Positions 1 to 6,328 of a stretch of DNA of 8,140 nucleotides are shown one piece after another (the stretch's first letter is position 1; every line of letters starts with the position of its first letter). The stretch comes from an uncultured Spartobacteria bacterium (GTDB lineage Bacteria; Verrucomicrobiota; Verrucomicrobiae; Chthoniobacterales; UBA6821), in contig CAIXGT010000243.1 in assembly GCA_903919105.1 (NCBI GenBank), positions 1 through 8,140 of the forward strand, given 5' to 3'. The notes under the pieces are model-generated. The model was given only the letters and a program-made list of their open reading frames with translations. It ran no database searches and had not been told where the DNA came from. The translations under genes were made by a program, and so were the position numbers.

Positions 1-23
1 CGCGATCGGTCTGACAGGCTCAT
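1..23 (-). CDS. Probable start of a further gene downstream of the PqiA-like gene (partial, cut by window edge)
   Basis: On the minus strand an ATG at 23-21 overlaps the TGA stop of the PqiA-like gene (22-20) in an ATGA arrangement. The frame stays open to the window edge and begins M-S-L-S-D-R-S. The same 4-bp overlap joins other gene pairs in this strand, which makes a coupled gene plausible. The A/G-rich stretch just before it (AAGAAAGA) is a weak ribosome-binding candidate. Single-domain PqiA genes are commonly followed by a second PqiA half or by an MCE-domain PqiB protein, so either is a reasonable guess. The seven codons visible say nothing about function. Confidence 0.4.
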
Positions 24-661
24 TCTTTCTTCATGACTCCCATTTTCTTCAATTGTTCGAAGGCCAATTGCCTATTCGAGATCTGCTCGCACAGGATCGA
101 CATGACCGCCACTCCAAGAACGTATCGCGCCCCCGGCTGCCAGGCCACACTTCCAAGCATCTCTAGTTTGACCACCGCAACCACTGTGGCGATTGAGTAA
201 ACCGGGATCAGATTCCAGGGCCTCACGGCACGGGCGATGGTACTAGCCAACTTCAAACCCGGTGGCCGCATCTTGAGGACGATCGCAAACCCAAGATAGA
301 AAGCACACAAAAGAAAAACGGCGGGAGCAATGATCCCGCAAAAACAGACCAGAAGAGCAATGAGGTAATATCCCTGACGGCATAACTCGATGATACCGGT
401 GATCATGTAGTCCGACTGGGATCTTCCCACGACTTCGAACGTTAGAATGGGTGTTGTATTGGCAAGAAGTAGGAGAAACAGACCGGTAAGCGAAAGAGCA
501 AAGGGAGGCTGCAGTGACCGCTTTGCGATGTGAATCAACACAGTTGTGTCACACCGACCGCAGATGAGTTCCTGACCCGGGAGAAGTTCTCTCGCAAGAC
601 AGGGAGCCTCGCAATAGGGGCAGGCGATCCACTCGGGGCTGATGGTCGACAGGGACTTCAT
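20..661 (-). CDS. PqiA-family (paraquat-inducible protein A-like) inner-membrane protein, single domain
   Basis: This is a 213-aa membrane protein. The N-terminus carries a zinc-ribbon-like set of cysteines (C14-P-Y-C17 and C34-G-R-C37). Four hydrophobic segments follow, at about 53-76, 98-127, 149-170 and 178-195. The N-T-T-P-I-L sequence at 68-73, at the end of the first segment, and the W149-N-L-I-P-V-Y with K165-L-E in the third segment match the PqiA domain (Pfam PF04403). E. coli PqiA and YebS/LetA contain two such domains in about 420 aa. Here there is only one, as in lineages where the halves are separate genes. In the known systems the PqiA protein is the inner-membrane partner of an MCE-domain protein that moves lipids across the periplasm. 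The ATG overlaps the stop of the upstream channel gene by 4 bp (ATGA at 661-658), and no Shine-Dalgarno is visible, so translation is probably coupled. The family call is good; the substrate is unknown. Confidence 0.85.
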   Translation of the reverse strand: MKSLSTISPEWIACPYCEAPCLARELLPGQELICGRCDTTVLIHIAKRSLQPPFALSLTGLFLLLLANTTPILTFEVVGRSQSDYMITGIIELCRQGYYLIALLVCFCGIIAPAVFLLCAFYLGFAIVLKMRPPGLKLASTIARAVRPWNLIPVYSIATVVAVVKLEMLGSVAWQPGARYVLGVAVMSILCEQISNRQLAFEQLKKMGVMKKE

Positions 662-1176
662 TGCAAGGGCGAATTGTGTCGAATGTTCTTGCGGATGTCT
701 TGAGATCGACCGAACTGCAACATAAGAATCGCGGTGGTGACGGCCACGGTCAGCATGCCTGAAAGTGCGATTACGACCGTGATGGCGCTACGACCGTGCT
801 GAAACGGATCAGAGCCAAACCCGAGGGTAGTGTAGGTACTGCCACAATAGTAGAGTGCCGTATTCATCGAGGGAATCAGTCCTGTCATGACCAAGGAGCT
901 CGCCCAAATGACAATCTCCATAAGATGACCCACAACCATGATCAGGATGCATAGATAGCCGATGACCCGTGCGTGAAATGCTCGTCCTTTCTTAAGCAGT
1001 GGATCCATGAATCTCCCATGGATCGAGAACACCAACTCGGAGAAAAGGACGTGATTGATCATAACAAGAATCAGGATCAGTCCGGCAAATCCGACCGGAG
1101 AAAAGAATCCGGCAATCAGTTCCGAGTCCTGAACCACCGACGACTCTTTAAATGCCTGAACTAGGGAATCTTTCAT
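658..1176 (-). CDS. Small three-helix pore-loop ion channel protein (Ion_trans_2-like)
   Basis: This 172-aa protein has hydrophobic segments at about 24-50, 70-97 and 131-155. A short re-entrant region sits between the second and third, with the sequence S-T-Y-T-T-L-G-F-G-S-D at 113-123. T117-L-G-F-G121 corresponds to the T-V-G-Y-G selectivity filter of potassium channels, and the flanking pore helix (about 104-116) and final helix fit the Ion_trans_2 family (PF07885). The filter is non-canonical (Leu for Val, Phe for Tyr), so ion selectivity is uncertain. There is no attached RCK/TrkA-N or cyclic-nucleotide domain; regulation would have to come from elsewhere. The gene lies 33 bp after rpiB and its stop overlaps the start of the PqiA-like gene, so the two are probably co-translated. 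G-G-G-A-A-G lies immediately against the ATG, too close to act as a normal ribosome-binding site. Confidence 0.78.
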   Translation of the reverse strand: MKDSLVQAFKESSVVQDSELIAGFFSPVGFAGLILILVMINHVLFSELVFSIHGRFMDPLLKKGRAFHARVIGYLCILIMVVGHLMEIVIWASSLVMTGLIPSMNTALYYCGSTYTTLGFGSDPFQHGRSAITVVIALSGMLTVAVTTAILMLQFGRSQDIRKNIRHNSPLQ

Positions 1177-1209
1177 CTTCCCGTGAGAGGGATAGTTAGT
1201 GAGCCGGGG

Positions 1210-1662
1210 CTAGGAAGCCCGTGCGTCAAGCAGGGCCACTTTGCCAAGACGACGCAGATGACGCGACTCCTGGCTGTACTCGGCATTAAGGAAAGTCTCC
1301 ACGAGATCCCAGGCCACACAGGGGCCGACTGTCCGGCCTCCCATGCAGAGGATATTCATATGATCATCCTCGACACCCTGCTTTGCGGAGAAATGGTCAT
1401 GGATTAGGCAGGCATGAACTCCCTCGATCTTGTTGGCGCAGACCGAGGCCCCGACACCGCTTCCACAGATCGCAATGCCGCGCTCCACCTCTCCGGCCAC
1501 GACCGCATGGGCAAGAGGAACAACGTAGTCGGGATAGTCATCGTCATGGCTAAGCTGATGGGCCCCAAAGTCTACAACCTCATGTCCGGCAGCCTTGAGC
1601 TGCGCTACCAGCTCTTCCTTGAGTTCGAATCCCCCATGGTCGGTTGCAAGTCCTACAAGCAT
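1210..1662 (-). CDS. rpiB: Ribose-5-phosphate isomerase B (RpiB/LacAB family)
   Basis: This 150-aa cytoplasmic enzyme interconverts ribose 5-phosphate and ribulose 5-phosphate in the non-oxidative pentose phosphate pathway. It is full length for the family (E. coli RpiB is 149 aa). Visible signatures are the N-terminal T-D-H-G-G loop (7-11, phosphate/substrate histidine H9), D-Y-P-D-Y at 42-46, and C66-G-S-G-V-G at 66-71, holding the cysteine that is the catalytic base of E. coli RpiB (also Cys66). A-N-K at 76-78, N103 and G-G-R at 108-110 are also present, and the C-terminal R134-H-x-R-R is the usual phosphate-contact region. Cys66 separates it from the actinobacterial type that lacks this cysteine. 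LacA/LacB-like or allose 6-phosphate isomerase activity cannot be excluded from sequence. It starts 50 bp after the FUSC gene on the same strand, without a clear Shine-Dalgarno, and probably shares its transcript. Confidence 0.94.
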   Translation of the reverse strand: MLVGLATDHGGFELKEELVAQLKAAGHEVVDFGAHQLSHDDDYPDYVVPLAHAVVAGEVERGIAICGSGVGASVCANKIEGVHACLIHDHFSAKQGVEDDHMNILCMGGRTVGPCVAWDLVETFLNAEYSQESRHLRRLGKVALLDARAS

Positions 1663-1712
1663 GAATGAAGTCTATTTCTTGTTACCATCAAGGCAAGGGA
1701 GAAGCTTCGCCA

Positions 1713-3314
1713 TCAGATGGGAATAAGCCTGTTTGTGGGCACCTTGGGTTCTTCGCCCCGGATGTATTTGGGTGTCCACCAGATGAAGGCGTAGCGCATG
1801 GCGAAAAGGCCCACCAAAATACCGACAAGACGATCCCGGATGACGGTGAACTCCGTTATTGCATGCGGGTCCTGGGCGACAAGCATCACGAAGGCCAGTC
1901 CCATCTGCACGCCGATGTAGGAATACTTCACCCGCCCCATGCAGACCCAGGCGCTGATCCCGGTTCCCAGCGCCATAATGAGCAAGACCCCCATGAGATT
2001 GTCCATGTGGGGGATCAGGAACATGGCAAGGAATCCCATCAACCCTCCGATCGAGGCGCCGATGATGCGGAGTCGCTGCTTGAAGACCTGCGAATCGACA
2101 TTGTTCATGGCCGAGACGGCGCAGGTGATCATGCAGGTATGAATCCCGCTCCAGTCGGTCATGCTGGCAAACATGTAGCAGGCCATGGTCGCCACCGTCG
2201 CCCTGGTGGCGAATTCTGCGTCCGTGAAATCTTTCCTCTCGACCACGGTGTGTTCCTCGGGAGTTGTTTTTGAGGACAACCCGCGCCTATCCCCCTTGGG
2301 GTCGAGGCAGGCCTCGGCATCCAACAACACATGCATGGCTTCGGCCAGTCGCGCGTTCCCGAAGGAATGGGTGTCGAAAACTTCACCATCCGCATTTTGC
2401 GCGCGCTGCCACTCCTCCCCATGCAAAAGACGTTTCCTGAGTTGATCTAGGTGCCTTGCAACGTTATGCCAATCATCCCGATCGGAGGCACTGGGCGGAA
2501 CGGAGAGATCCCCCTCGAAGGCAACCCGGTCGATCTCACCGAGCGCCGAGACGATCCGGGTACAATTTTCCCTCTGCAACTGGGTCAGGCCTCCGAACTT
2601 CTGGATCATTTTGGCCTGATCCAGAGCAACACCCGCGTTCACCCCGAGCTCAAGCGGGGAGAGTTGTCCCTCGGCTCTTTTCAGGCAATGGATCTCGATG
2701 CGGTCCAGGCCCCTACGTACTTCCGCCCTGAGCAGATCCAGGGCACAGGGAGCACCGAATAGATACTCTACAAAGAACGAGGCCATGATGGTTAGTCCTA
2801 TGGCACACCAGACCCATCCCAACTGACTGATCAATGTGTTGGGATTAGGATCCTGATCAAAGTTGAAACAAAAAATCGATGCAAAGCTGATCGGCAGCAT
2901 GAAGACGACACTCAGCTTCGGGAGCCTGCTCATCAGGTAATAATTGACCCAGAACATACCCCCCCAGAGAAGAATCCTGAGCCAGGAGATATTCCAGGAG
3001 AGGCAAGCAATTCCAAGAATCCAAAGGGAGGCAAGAATCAGGGCAACAATCACCAGGACGGCGACAAAACGGGTCATCATCTTGTTTCTCTGGAGAAAGA
3101 TGAAGACCATGAAGACACCCATATCCCCCATGGGATTGCGGAATGTCAGGACAACGATCCAGATCAGAAGGCAGGCGCTGACCATTCTCATCGTCCCGCC
3201 GAACCGGTCGGGCAAAGGCCTCAACTCCTCCAAGACCTTACGGAAAAACGCAGCGATATCCACGCCTCCAATCACGAAGCGAGCCATGGTCCCAATCCCT
3301 GAGGGAGTTCCCAT
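1713..3314 (-). CDS. mdtO: MdtO-like FUSC-family inner-membrane efflux protein, short form
   Basis: Inner-membrane component of a tripartite efflux system (fusaric acid resistance/aromatic acid exporter superfamily, PF04632/PF13515). Numbering from the upstream TTG at 3323 (536 aa), a first block of membrane helices spans about 44-190. A soluble, helical region follows at about 195-365, then a second membrane block at about 370-517. The motif W-S-G-I-H-T-C-M at 391-398 and the Y-S-Y-I-G-V-Q-M at 467-474 closely match E. coli MdtO (W-E-G-I-H-T-C-M; S-Y-I-G-T-Q-M). E. coli MdtO is 683 aa with a second cytoplasmic domain of roughly 180 residues. Here the protein ends about 20 residues after the last helix, and rpiB begins 50 bp later, so that domain is absent. 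The start is uncertain. TTG at 3323 overlaps the mdtN stop (TTGA). ATG at 3314, chosen here, gives 533 aa. ATG at 3287 has an AGGGA 8 nt upstream and gives 524 aa. E. coli MdtNOP is linked to puromycin and acriflavine resistance; the substrate here is unknown. Confidence 0.87.
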   Translation of the reverse strand: MGTPSGIGTMARFVIGGVDIAAFFRKVLEELRPLPDRFGGTMRMVSACLLIWIVVLTFRNPMGDMGVFMVFIFLQRNKMMTRFVAVLVIVALILASLWILGIACLSWNISWLRILLWGGMFWVNYYLMSRLPKLSVVFMLPISFASIFCFNFDQDPNPNTLISQLGWVWCAIGLTIMASFFVEYLFGAPCALDLLRAEVRRGLDRIEIHCLKRAEGQLSPLELGVNAGVALDQAKMIQKFGGLTQLQRENCTRIVSALGEIDRVAFEGDLSVPPSASDRDDWHNVARHLDQLRKRLLHGEEWQRAQNADGEVFDTHSFGNARLAEAMHVLLDAEACLDPKGDRRGLSSKTTPEEHTVVERKDFTDAEFATRATVATMACYMFASMTDWSGIHTCMITCAVSAMNNVDSQVFKQRLRIIGASIGGLMGFLAMFLIPHMDNLMGVLLIMALGTGISAWVCMGRVKYSYIGVQMGLAFVMLVAQDPHAITEFTVIRDRLVGILVGLFAMRYAFIWWTPKYIRGEEPKVPTNRLIPI

Positions 3315-3319
3315 GGGAA

Positions 3320-4408
3320 TCAACGGCTGGCGTGAACAGTCGCGGCGGCGGTGGCACCTACGCGGAGGATTTCCTGCGGAACCTCCTCGGAAAATTTAAT
3401 CCTGACAGGAAAACGCTGTTCCAGTTGGACCCATTCAAGGGCTTGGGGAACGACCGGCAGGATGCTTTTCTGGAGCGCCTGGGGAGTAGCACCCCATCCG
3501 ATGCTCTCCACGGTACCCTTGAAGAATTTCCCGGCGGCGGTCTTGAGTTCCACCGTGGCTGGATCCCCCACTTTCATCCTCTGGATCTGCCCCTCGCGGT
3601 ACGGCTCGCAGACCCACCAGGAGTTGATGTCGATCAAGGTGAAAACCTGTTGTCCCTCCGACGCGAACGCACCCCGGGAGATCGACATTTGCGAAATCAG
3701 CGCGTCGAAAGGTGCCTTGACGGTGCAATACTTAAGATTCAGCTGAGCCTGGGCGAGGGATGCAGTAGCGGAGTCTCTCTTGGCCTGGGCCTCGGCGATA
3801 CTGAGAACGGAGGATTGGGCGGCGAGCACTTGGGCCTGCGAGGCGGCGACTCCTGCCAGAGCGGCCTGCATTGAGTTCTTCGAATCACTCACGTCCTGGG
3901 CACTCGCATAGTGCTTTGCCAGAAGTGGGGCGATCCGTTCGTAGGTGTCCTTTGCCGTCGCGAGTTTCGCCTGAGCCTGATCGAGGGAGGCCTCGGCGGA
4001 CTTGACTTGAGCTTCCTGGGCGGCGATCTGCAATCCCGCGTTCTTAAGAGCCCCCTCGGCCATGGCAAGATTGGCGGTCGCGGACTGCACGGCGAGCTCA
4101 TAAGGGGCGGGGTTGATCTCATAGAGCAAATCCCCCCTGTGAACCAGTTGGTTATCCTTGATCGGGAGTTCCTTGATCGGACCGGAGACCCGAGGGGCGA
4201 TGCCTATCATGTCAGCCATGAGTACCCCGTTGTTGCAACGGGGATTCTTGGAGTTCCAAGCATAGGTGATCACTGCGGCACCGATCGCCAGGATGACAAA
4301 GCTCCAACCAATCACGGCCCCCAAGATGCCCTTACTGGAATGGCGTTCCGCTGGGTTTTCAGCAAGTCCAGTGGGATTCTTTTGCTCTTCGGTAGTCATT
4401 TCATTCAT
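3320..4408 (-). CDS. mdtN: MdtN/EmrA-like periplasmic adaptor (membrane fusion protein, HlyD family)
   Basis: This 362-aa adaptor would join the FUSC pump to the outer-membrane factor. It has a short cytoplasmic N-terminus and one membrane anchor at about 28-50. A barrel-sandwich (biotinyl-lipoyl-like) half follows at about 62-102 (I-A-P-R-V-S-G-P-I at 70-78; G-D-L-L-Y-E-I at 92-98). A long Ala/Gln-rich helical hairpin spans about 103-226, then the second lipoyl half (V-K-A-P-F-D-A at 230-236) and a beta-barrel/membrane-proximal region to the end. Length is close to E. coli MdtN (343 aa). The frame is open 27 codons further upstream, to 4489. I chose the ATG at 4408 because it overlaps the ytcA stop in an ATGA junction and the upstream extension is Pro/Phe-rich with no match to the family. 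The internal ATG at 4399 is also possible. Its stop overlaps, or lies 5 bp before, the mdtO start. The hairpin is longer than in short adaptors, consistent with docking to a TolC-type tunnel. Confidence 0.9.
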   Translation of the reverse strand: MNEMTTEEQKNPTGLAENPAERHSSKGILGAVIGWSFVILAIGAAVITYAWNSKNPRCNNGVLMADMIGIAPRVSGPIKELPIKDNQLVHRGDLLYEINPAPYELAVQSATANLAMAEGALKNAGLQIAAQEAQVKSAEASLDQAQAKLATAKDTYERIAPLLAKHYASAQDVSDSKNSMQAALAGVAASQAQVLAAQSSVLSIAEAQAKRDSATASLAQAQLNLKYCTVKAPFDALISQMSISRGAFASEGQQVFTLIDINSWWVCEPYREGQIQRMKVGDPATVELKTAAGKFFKGTVESIGWGATPQALQKSILPVVPQALEWVQLEQRFPVRIKFSEEVPQEILRVGATAAATVHASR

Positions 4409-4665
4409 TGGGTGAAAAAGATAAGGTAGATCAACAAAGTGAAGAAAACCCCCAGACAGGGGTAGCCGATTGATCGGGGGCGAATCCATCCGTCGATGCC
4501 GACCTTAATTAAGATGAAGCGAGAGATCAGGGAGAGCGCCCAACCAATCAGAATCGAGAGAAGCCATGCGGGAAAGTAGGCCCCGCCGATTTCCTGGATG
4601 CAGGAACAACCTGAAAGAAATCCGGTCGCACCCAAGGCGGCTACAGAAAGAAGGTGCCGTTTCAT
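4405..4665 (-). CDS. ytcA: YtcA-like small membrane lipoprotein of the MdtNO efflux cassette
   Basis: This 86-aa protein has a lipoprotein signal peptide: K-R-H, a hydrophobic stretch, then the lipobox L17-S-G-C20. It continues with G-G-A-Y-F-P-A-W and two membrane helices (about 32-53 and 65-85). This matches E. coli YtcA (91 aa; G-A-Y-Y-P-S-W after its own S-G-C; Pfam PF17090), which is encoded just upstream of mdtN in E. coli. The same position here supports the call. Its role is not established; a small accessory subunit of the FUSC pump is an inference. I chose the ATG at 4665 because it gives a compact signal peptide. An in-frame ATG at 4689 adds eight residues and would also leave a usable, longer n-region. 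Neither start has a Shine-Dalgarno. The stop overlaps the mdtN ATG by 4 bp, so the two genes are likely translationally coupled. Confidence 0.86.
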   Translation of the reverse strand: MKRHLLSVAALGATGFLSGCSCIQEIGGAYFPAWLLSILIGWALSLISRFILIKVGIDGWIRPRSIGYPCLGVFFTLLIYLIFFTQ

Positions 4666-4755
4666 CGGTTCGAACGTTAGGGATGGCATGTCAAGAGGAG
4701 CAAGGGGAAAACCGAGCTCGACAGCCTCTTCGGATCCCTTTTACTTGCCCATTCG
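4666..4755. promoter_or_regulatory. Divergent control region between the ytcA-mdtNO arm and the outer-membrane factor gene
   Basis: This stretch of at most 90 bp (66 bp if ytcA starts at 4689) separates two divergent genes of one efflux system, so promoters for both must overlap or sit back to back here. No clear -35/-10 pair stands out on either strand. Two 8-bp palindromes are visible: GTTCGAAC at 4668-4675 and CGAGCTCG at 4713-4720. A 6-bp inverted repeat is also present, AAGAGG at 4693-4698 with CCTCTT at 4725-4730. Any of these could be an operator, but short palindromes like these also arise by chance. No regulator gene lies next to it in this window. Confidence 0.45.
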
Positions 4756-6252
4756 ATGAACATCTTCCGTTTCTCCTTAGCCATGGCAGCAGCCATGATC
4801 TGGACGGCTTTTGACACCACGCTCAATGCCTCTTCCCGGGAGACCTCGAACTCTGTTTCCATCCCTTCCTCCAAGGACAAACAGGCAATCATTCCCTCCT
4901 CGGCAGAAATGACCCGTCAGATGGAACTCATGGCGAAACTCCATGATTACAGCTTCGTCGATCCCAAGAAGAGCTACACGCTTCCCGAGCTGGTCGATCT
5001 GGCACAGCGCCACAATCCCTTGACTCGTATTTCCTGGGAGATGGCAGTCCAGGCCGCCGCATCGACGGGGATGACGGAGGCCCAGTTCTACCCCACCCTG
5101 ACCGTGGTGAGTAGCTACGGCGGGGGCTACTGGAGTCAGGACCTGACCGGAGCGAAAAGCCAGTCCGGCATCGTCGTTCCCGTGAACTTCAATGACCATG
5201 CTAGCGGCGACTACAGCAACCTCAGTGCCGGAGTGAACCTGCGGTACACCCTCTTTGACTTCGGACAGAGGATATCCAGCACCAAGGCTGCCAAGCATAC
5301 CCAAACCGCCTCCAATCTCTCCTTCAATGCAACCCACCAGCAGATCACCTTCCAGGTCACTCAAGCTTACTACACGCTGGAGACCGACCGGCGACTCATC
5401 GAGACTGCCGAGGTTTCCGCAAAATCGGCAGAGGACGTCCTGGGATCCACCCAGGCCAAGTATGATCAGGGGCTTCTGACCGAACCCACGCTGCTTCAGG
5501 CGAAACAAGCGAAAGCCCAAGCGGCCTTCGACCTCGTCAATGCCCGCTCCAACTGGGAAGTGGCACGCCTCAATCTGATCCAGGTGATCGGCGCCGAACC
5601 GGAATGCGGCTTGAAGGTAGCACCCTACGACTTCTCCCGTCTCGATAGCCGTCTTCAGGCACCGCTCGATCAATTTGTGCAATCCGCGATGAAGCAGAAA
5701 CCAGACTTGCTGGCCAAGGTCGCCAAGGCTCAGGCCGCAGAGCAATCTTTTCGCGCTACGAAAGCAGGCACTCTACCTCAATTCTCCATCAAGGGGGTTC
5801 AGAGTTACCAAAATTTTAATACCACGATCAACGGGTCAGCTATCCACAATGTCGGTTTGAGTTTCCAAAACTACGGGGGATCGGTGAATGTCGAATGGCC
5901 CTTCTTTGACGGGGGCCTGAACAGGAATAAGGTCAAGCAGGCCGATTCATCCTGGCGTGAGGCCAATGAGGCGGTCCTTCAGGCACGCGATGAATCCGTT
6001 GCAACTGTCTGGCGCTCCTACACCACCGCCAAATCGTCGCTTCAGAGAAAACAGTCTGCTGATGAACTCCTGAAGGCCAGCCAAGCCTCCTACGACTCGC
6101 TGATGGCAAGCTTCAATCTAGGCAGAACACAGATTCAGGATGTACTCAACGCCCGCACCTCTCTGGCCCAGGCCATGTCCACCAAAGCCGAGTGCGACCA
6201 GTCGATTGCCGCCAGTCTGGCAACGCTTGCCTACGCCAGTGGGCAGCTTTGA
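4756..6252 (+). CDS. TolC-family outer-membrane efflux protein (OEP family)
   Basis: This 498-aa protein would form the outer-membrane channel of the efflux system. It has an ordinary signal peptide (M-N-I-F-R-F, hydrophobic core, likely cleavage after L-N-A at 23-25) with no lipobox cysteine. A Ser-rich linker of about 45 residues leads to the first domain start (Y-T-L-P-E-L-V-D-L-A at 74-83). Two OEP repeats (PF02321) follow. The first contains a beta-strand region with L-F-D-F-G-Q-R at 166-172 and the K-Y-D-Q-G-L segment at 235-240. The second has W-P-F-F-D-G-G at 381-387, then F-N-L-G-R at 453-457 and D-V-L-N-A-R at 462-467. These paired motifs are typical of TolC-like trimers. E. coli MdtP (488 aa) is a lipoprotein of the NodT branch; this protein is not lipidated and looks more TolC-like. 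It sits divergently next to the adaptor and pump genes, which supports joint function. No Shine-Dalgarno precedes the ATG. Gene identity beyond the family is not claimed. Confidence 0.92.
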   Translation: MNIFRFSLAMAAAMIWTAFDTTLNASSRETSNSVSIPSSKDKQAIIPSSAEMTRQMELMAKLHDYSFVDPKKSYTLPELVDLAQRHNPLTRISWEMAVQAAASTGMTEAQFYPTLTVVSSYGGGYWSQDLTGAKSQSGIVVPVNFNDHASGDYSNLSAGVNLRYTLFDFGQRISSTKAAKHTQTASNLSFNATHQQITFQVTQAYYTLETDRRLIETAEVSAKSAEDVLGSTQAKYDQGLLTEPTLLQAKQAKAQAAFDLVNARSNWEVARLNLIQVIGAEPECGLKVAPYDFSRLDSRLQAPLDQFVQSAMKQKPDLLAKVAKAQAAEQSFRATKAGTLPQFSIKGVQSYQNFNTTINGSAIHNVGLSFQNYGGSVNVEWPFFDGGLNRNKVKQADSSWREANEAVLQARDESVATVWRSYTTAKSSLQRKQSADELLKASQASYDSLMASFNLGRTQIQDVLNARTSLAQAMSTKAECDQSIAASLATLAYASGQL

Positions 6253-6328
6253 AAACCATCGGCTTCAAAAGGTATTTCCAGAAAACCCAAAATTGCCAGC
6301 CGAGGACTCTGGGGATAGTTTTCCCTCC

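Noticed and set aside
434..445. 12-bp repeat TTCGAACGTTAG shared with 4669-4680
   Set aside because: A window of this length is expected to hold a match or two of this size by chance, and one copy lies inside the coding sequence of the PqiA-like gene.
1665..2273. Open frame of 202 codons on the plus strand opposite the FUSC gene
   Set aside because: Its translation is rich in His, Asp, Gly and Pro with no motif, and the opposite strand codes for the conserved second membrane block of the MdtO-like protein.
4409..4489. Upstream extension of the mdtN frame by 27 codons
   Set aside because: It would overlap ytcA by more than 80 bp. The added residues do not resemble an adaptor N-terminus, while the ATG at 4408 gives a clean ATGA junction.
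4689..4694. Perfect TTGACA on the minus strand as a -35 box for ytcA
   Set aside because: The hexamer about 17 bp downstream (GAACCG) does not resemble a -10 box, and the site would put the transcription start inside or after the ytcA start codon.
4777..5745. Long open frame (322 codons) on the minus strand opposite the outer-membrane factor gene
   Set aside because: It runs fully antisense to a gene with clear OEP motifs, and its translation is low-complexity (Gly/Leu/Val/His-rich) with no recognisable domain. It is a codon-usage shadow.
6248..6269. TTTGAA/TTCAAA hairpin at the end of the outer-membrane factor gene as a terminator
   Set aside because: The stem is only 6 AT-rich pairs with no following T-run, too weak to terminate. 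It overlaps the stop codon by chance.
6140..6328. Upstream extension of the recJ frame into the outer-membrane factor gene
   Set aside because: The extra 63 residues are Pro/Arg-rich and overlap the coding end of the OEP protein. RecJ proteins of 567 aa are already full length from the ATG at 6329.
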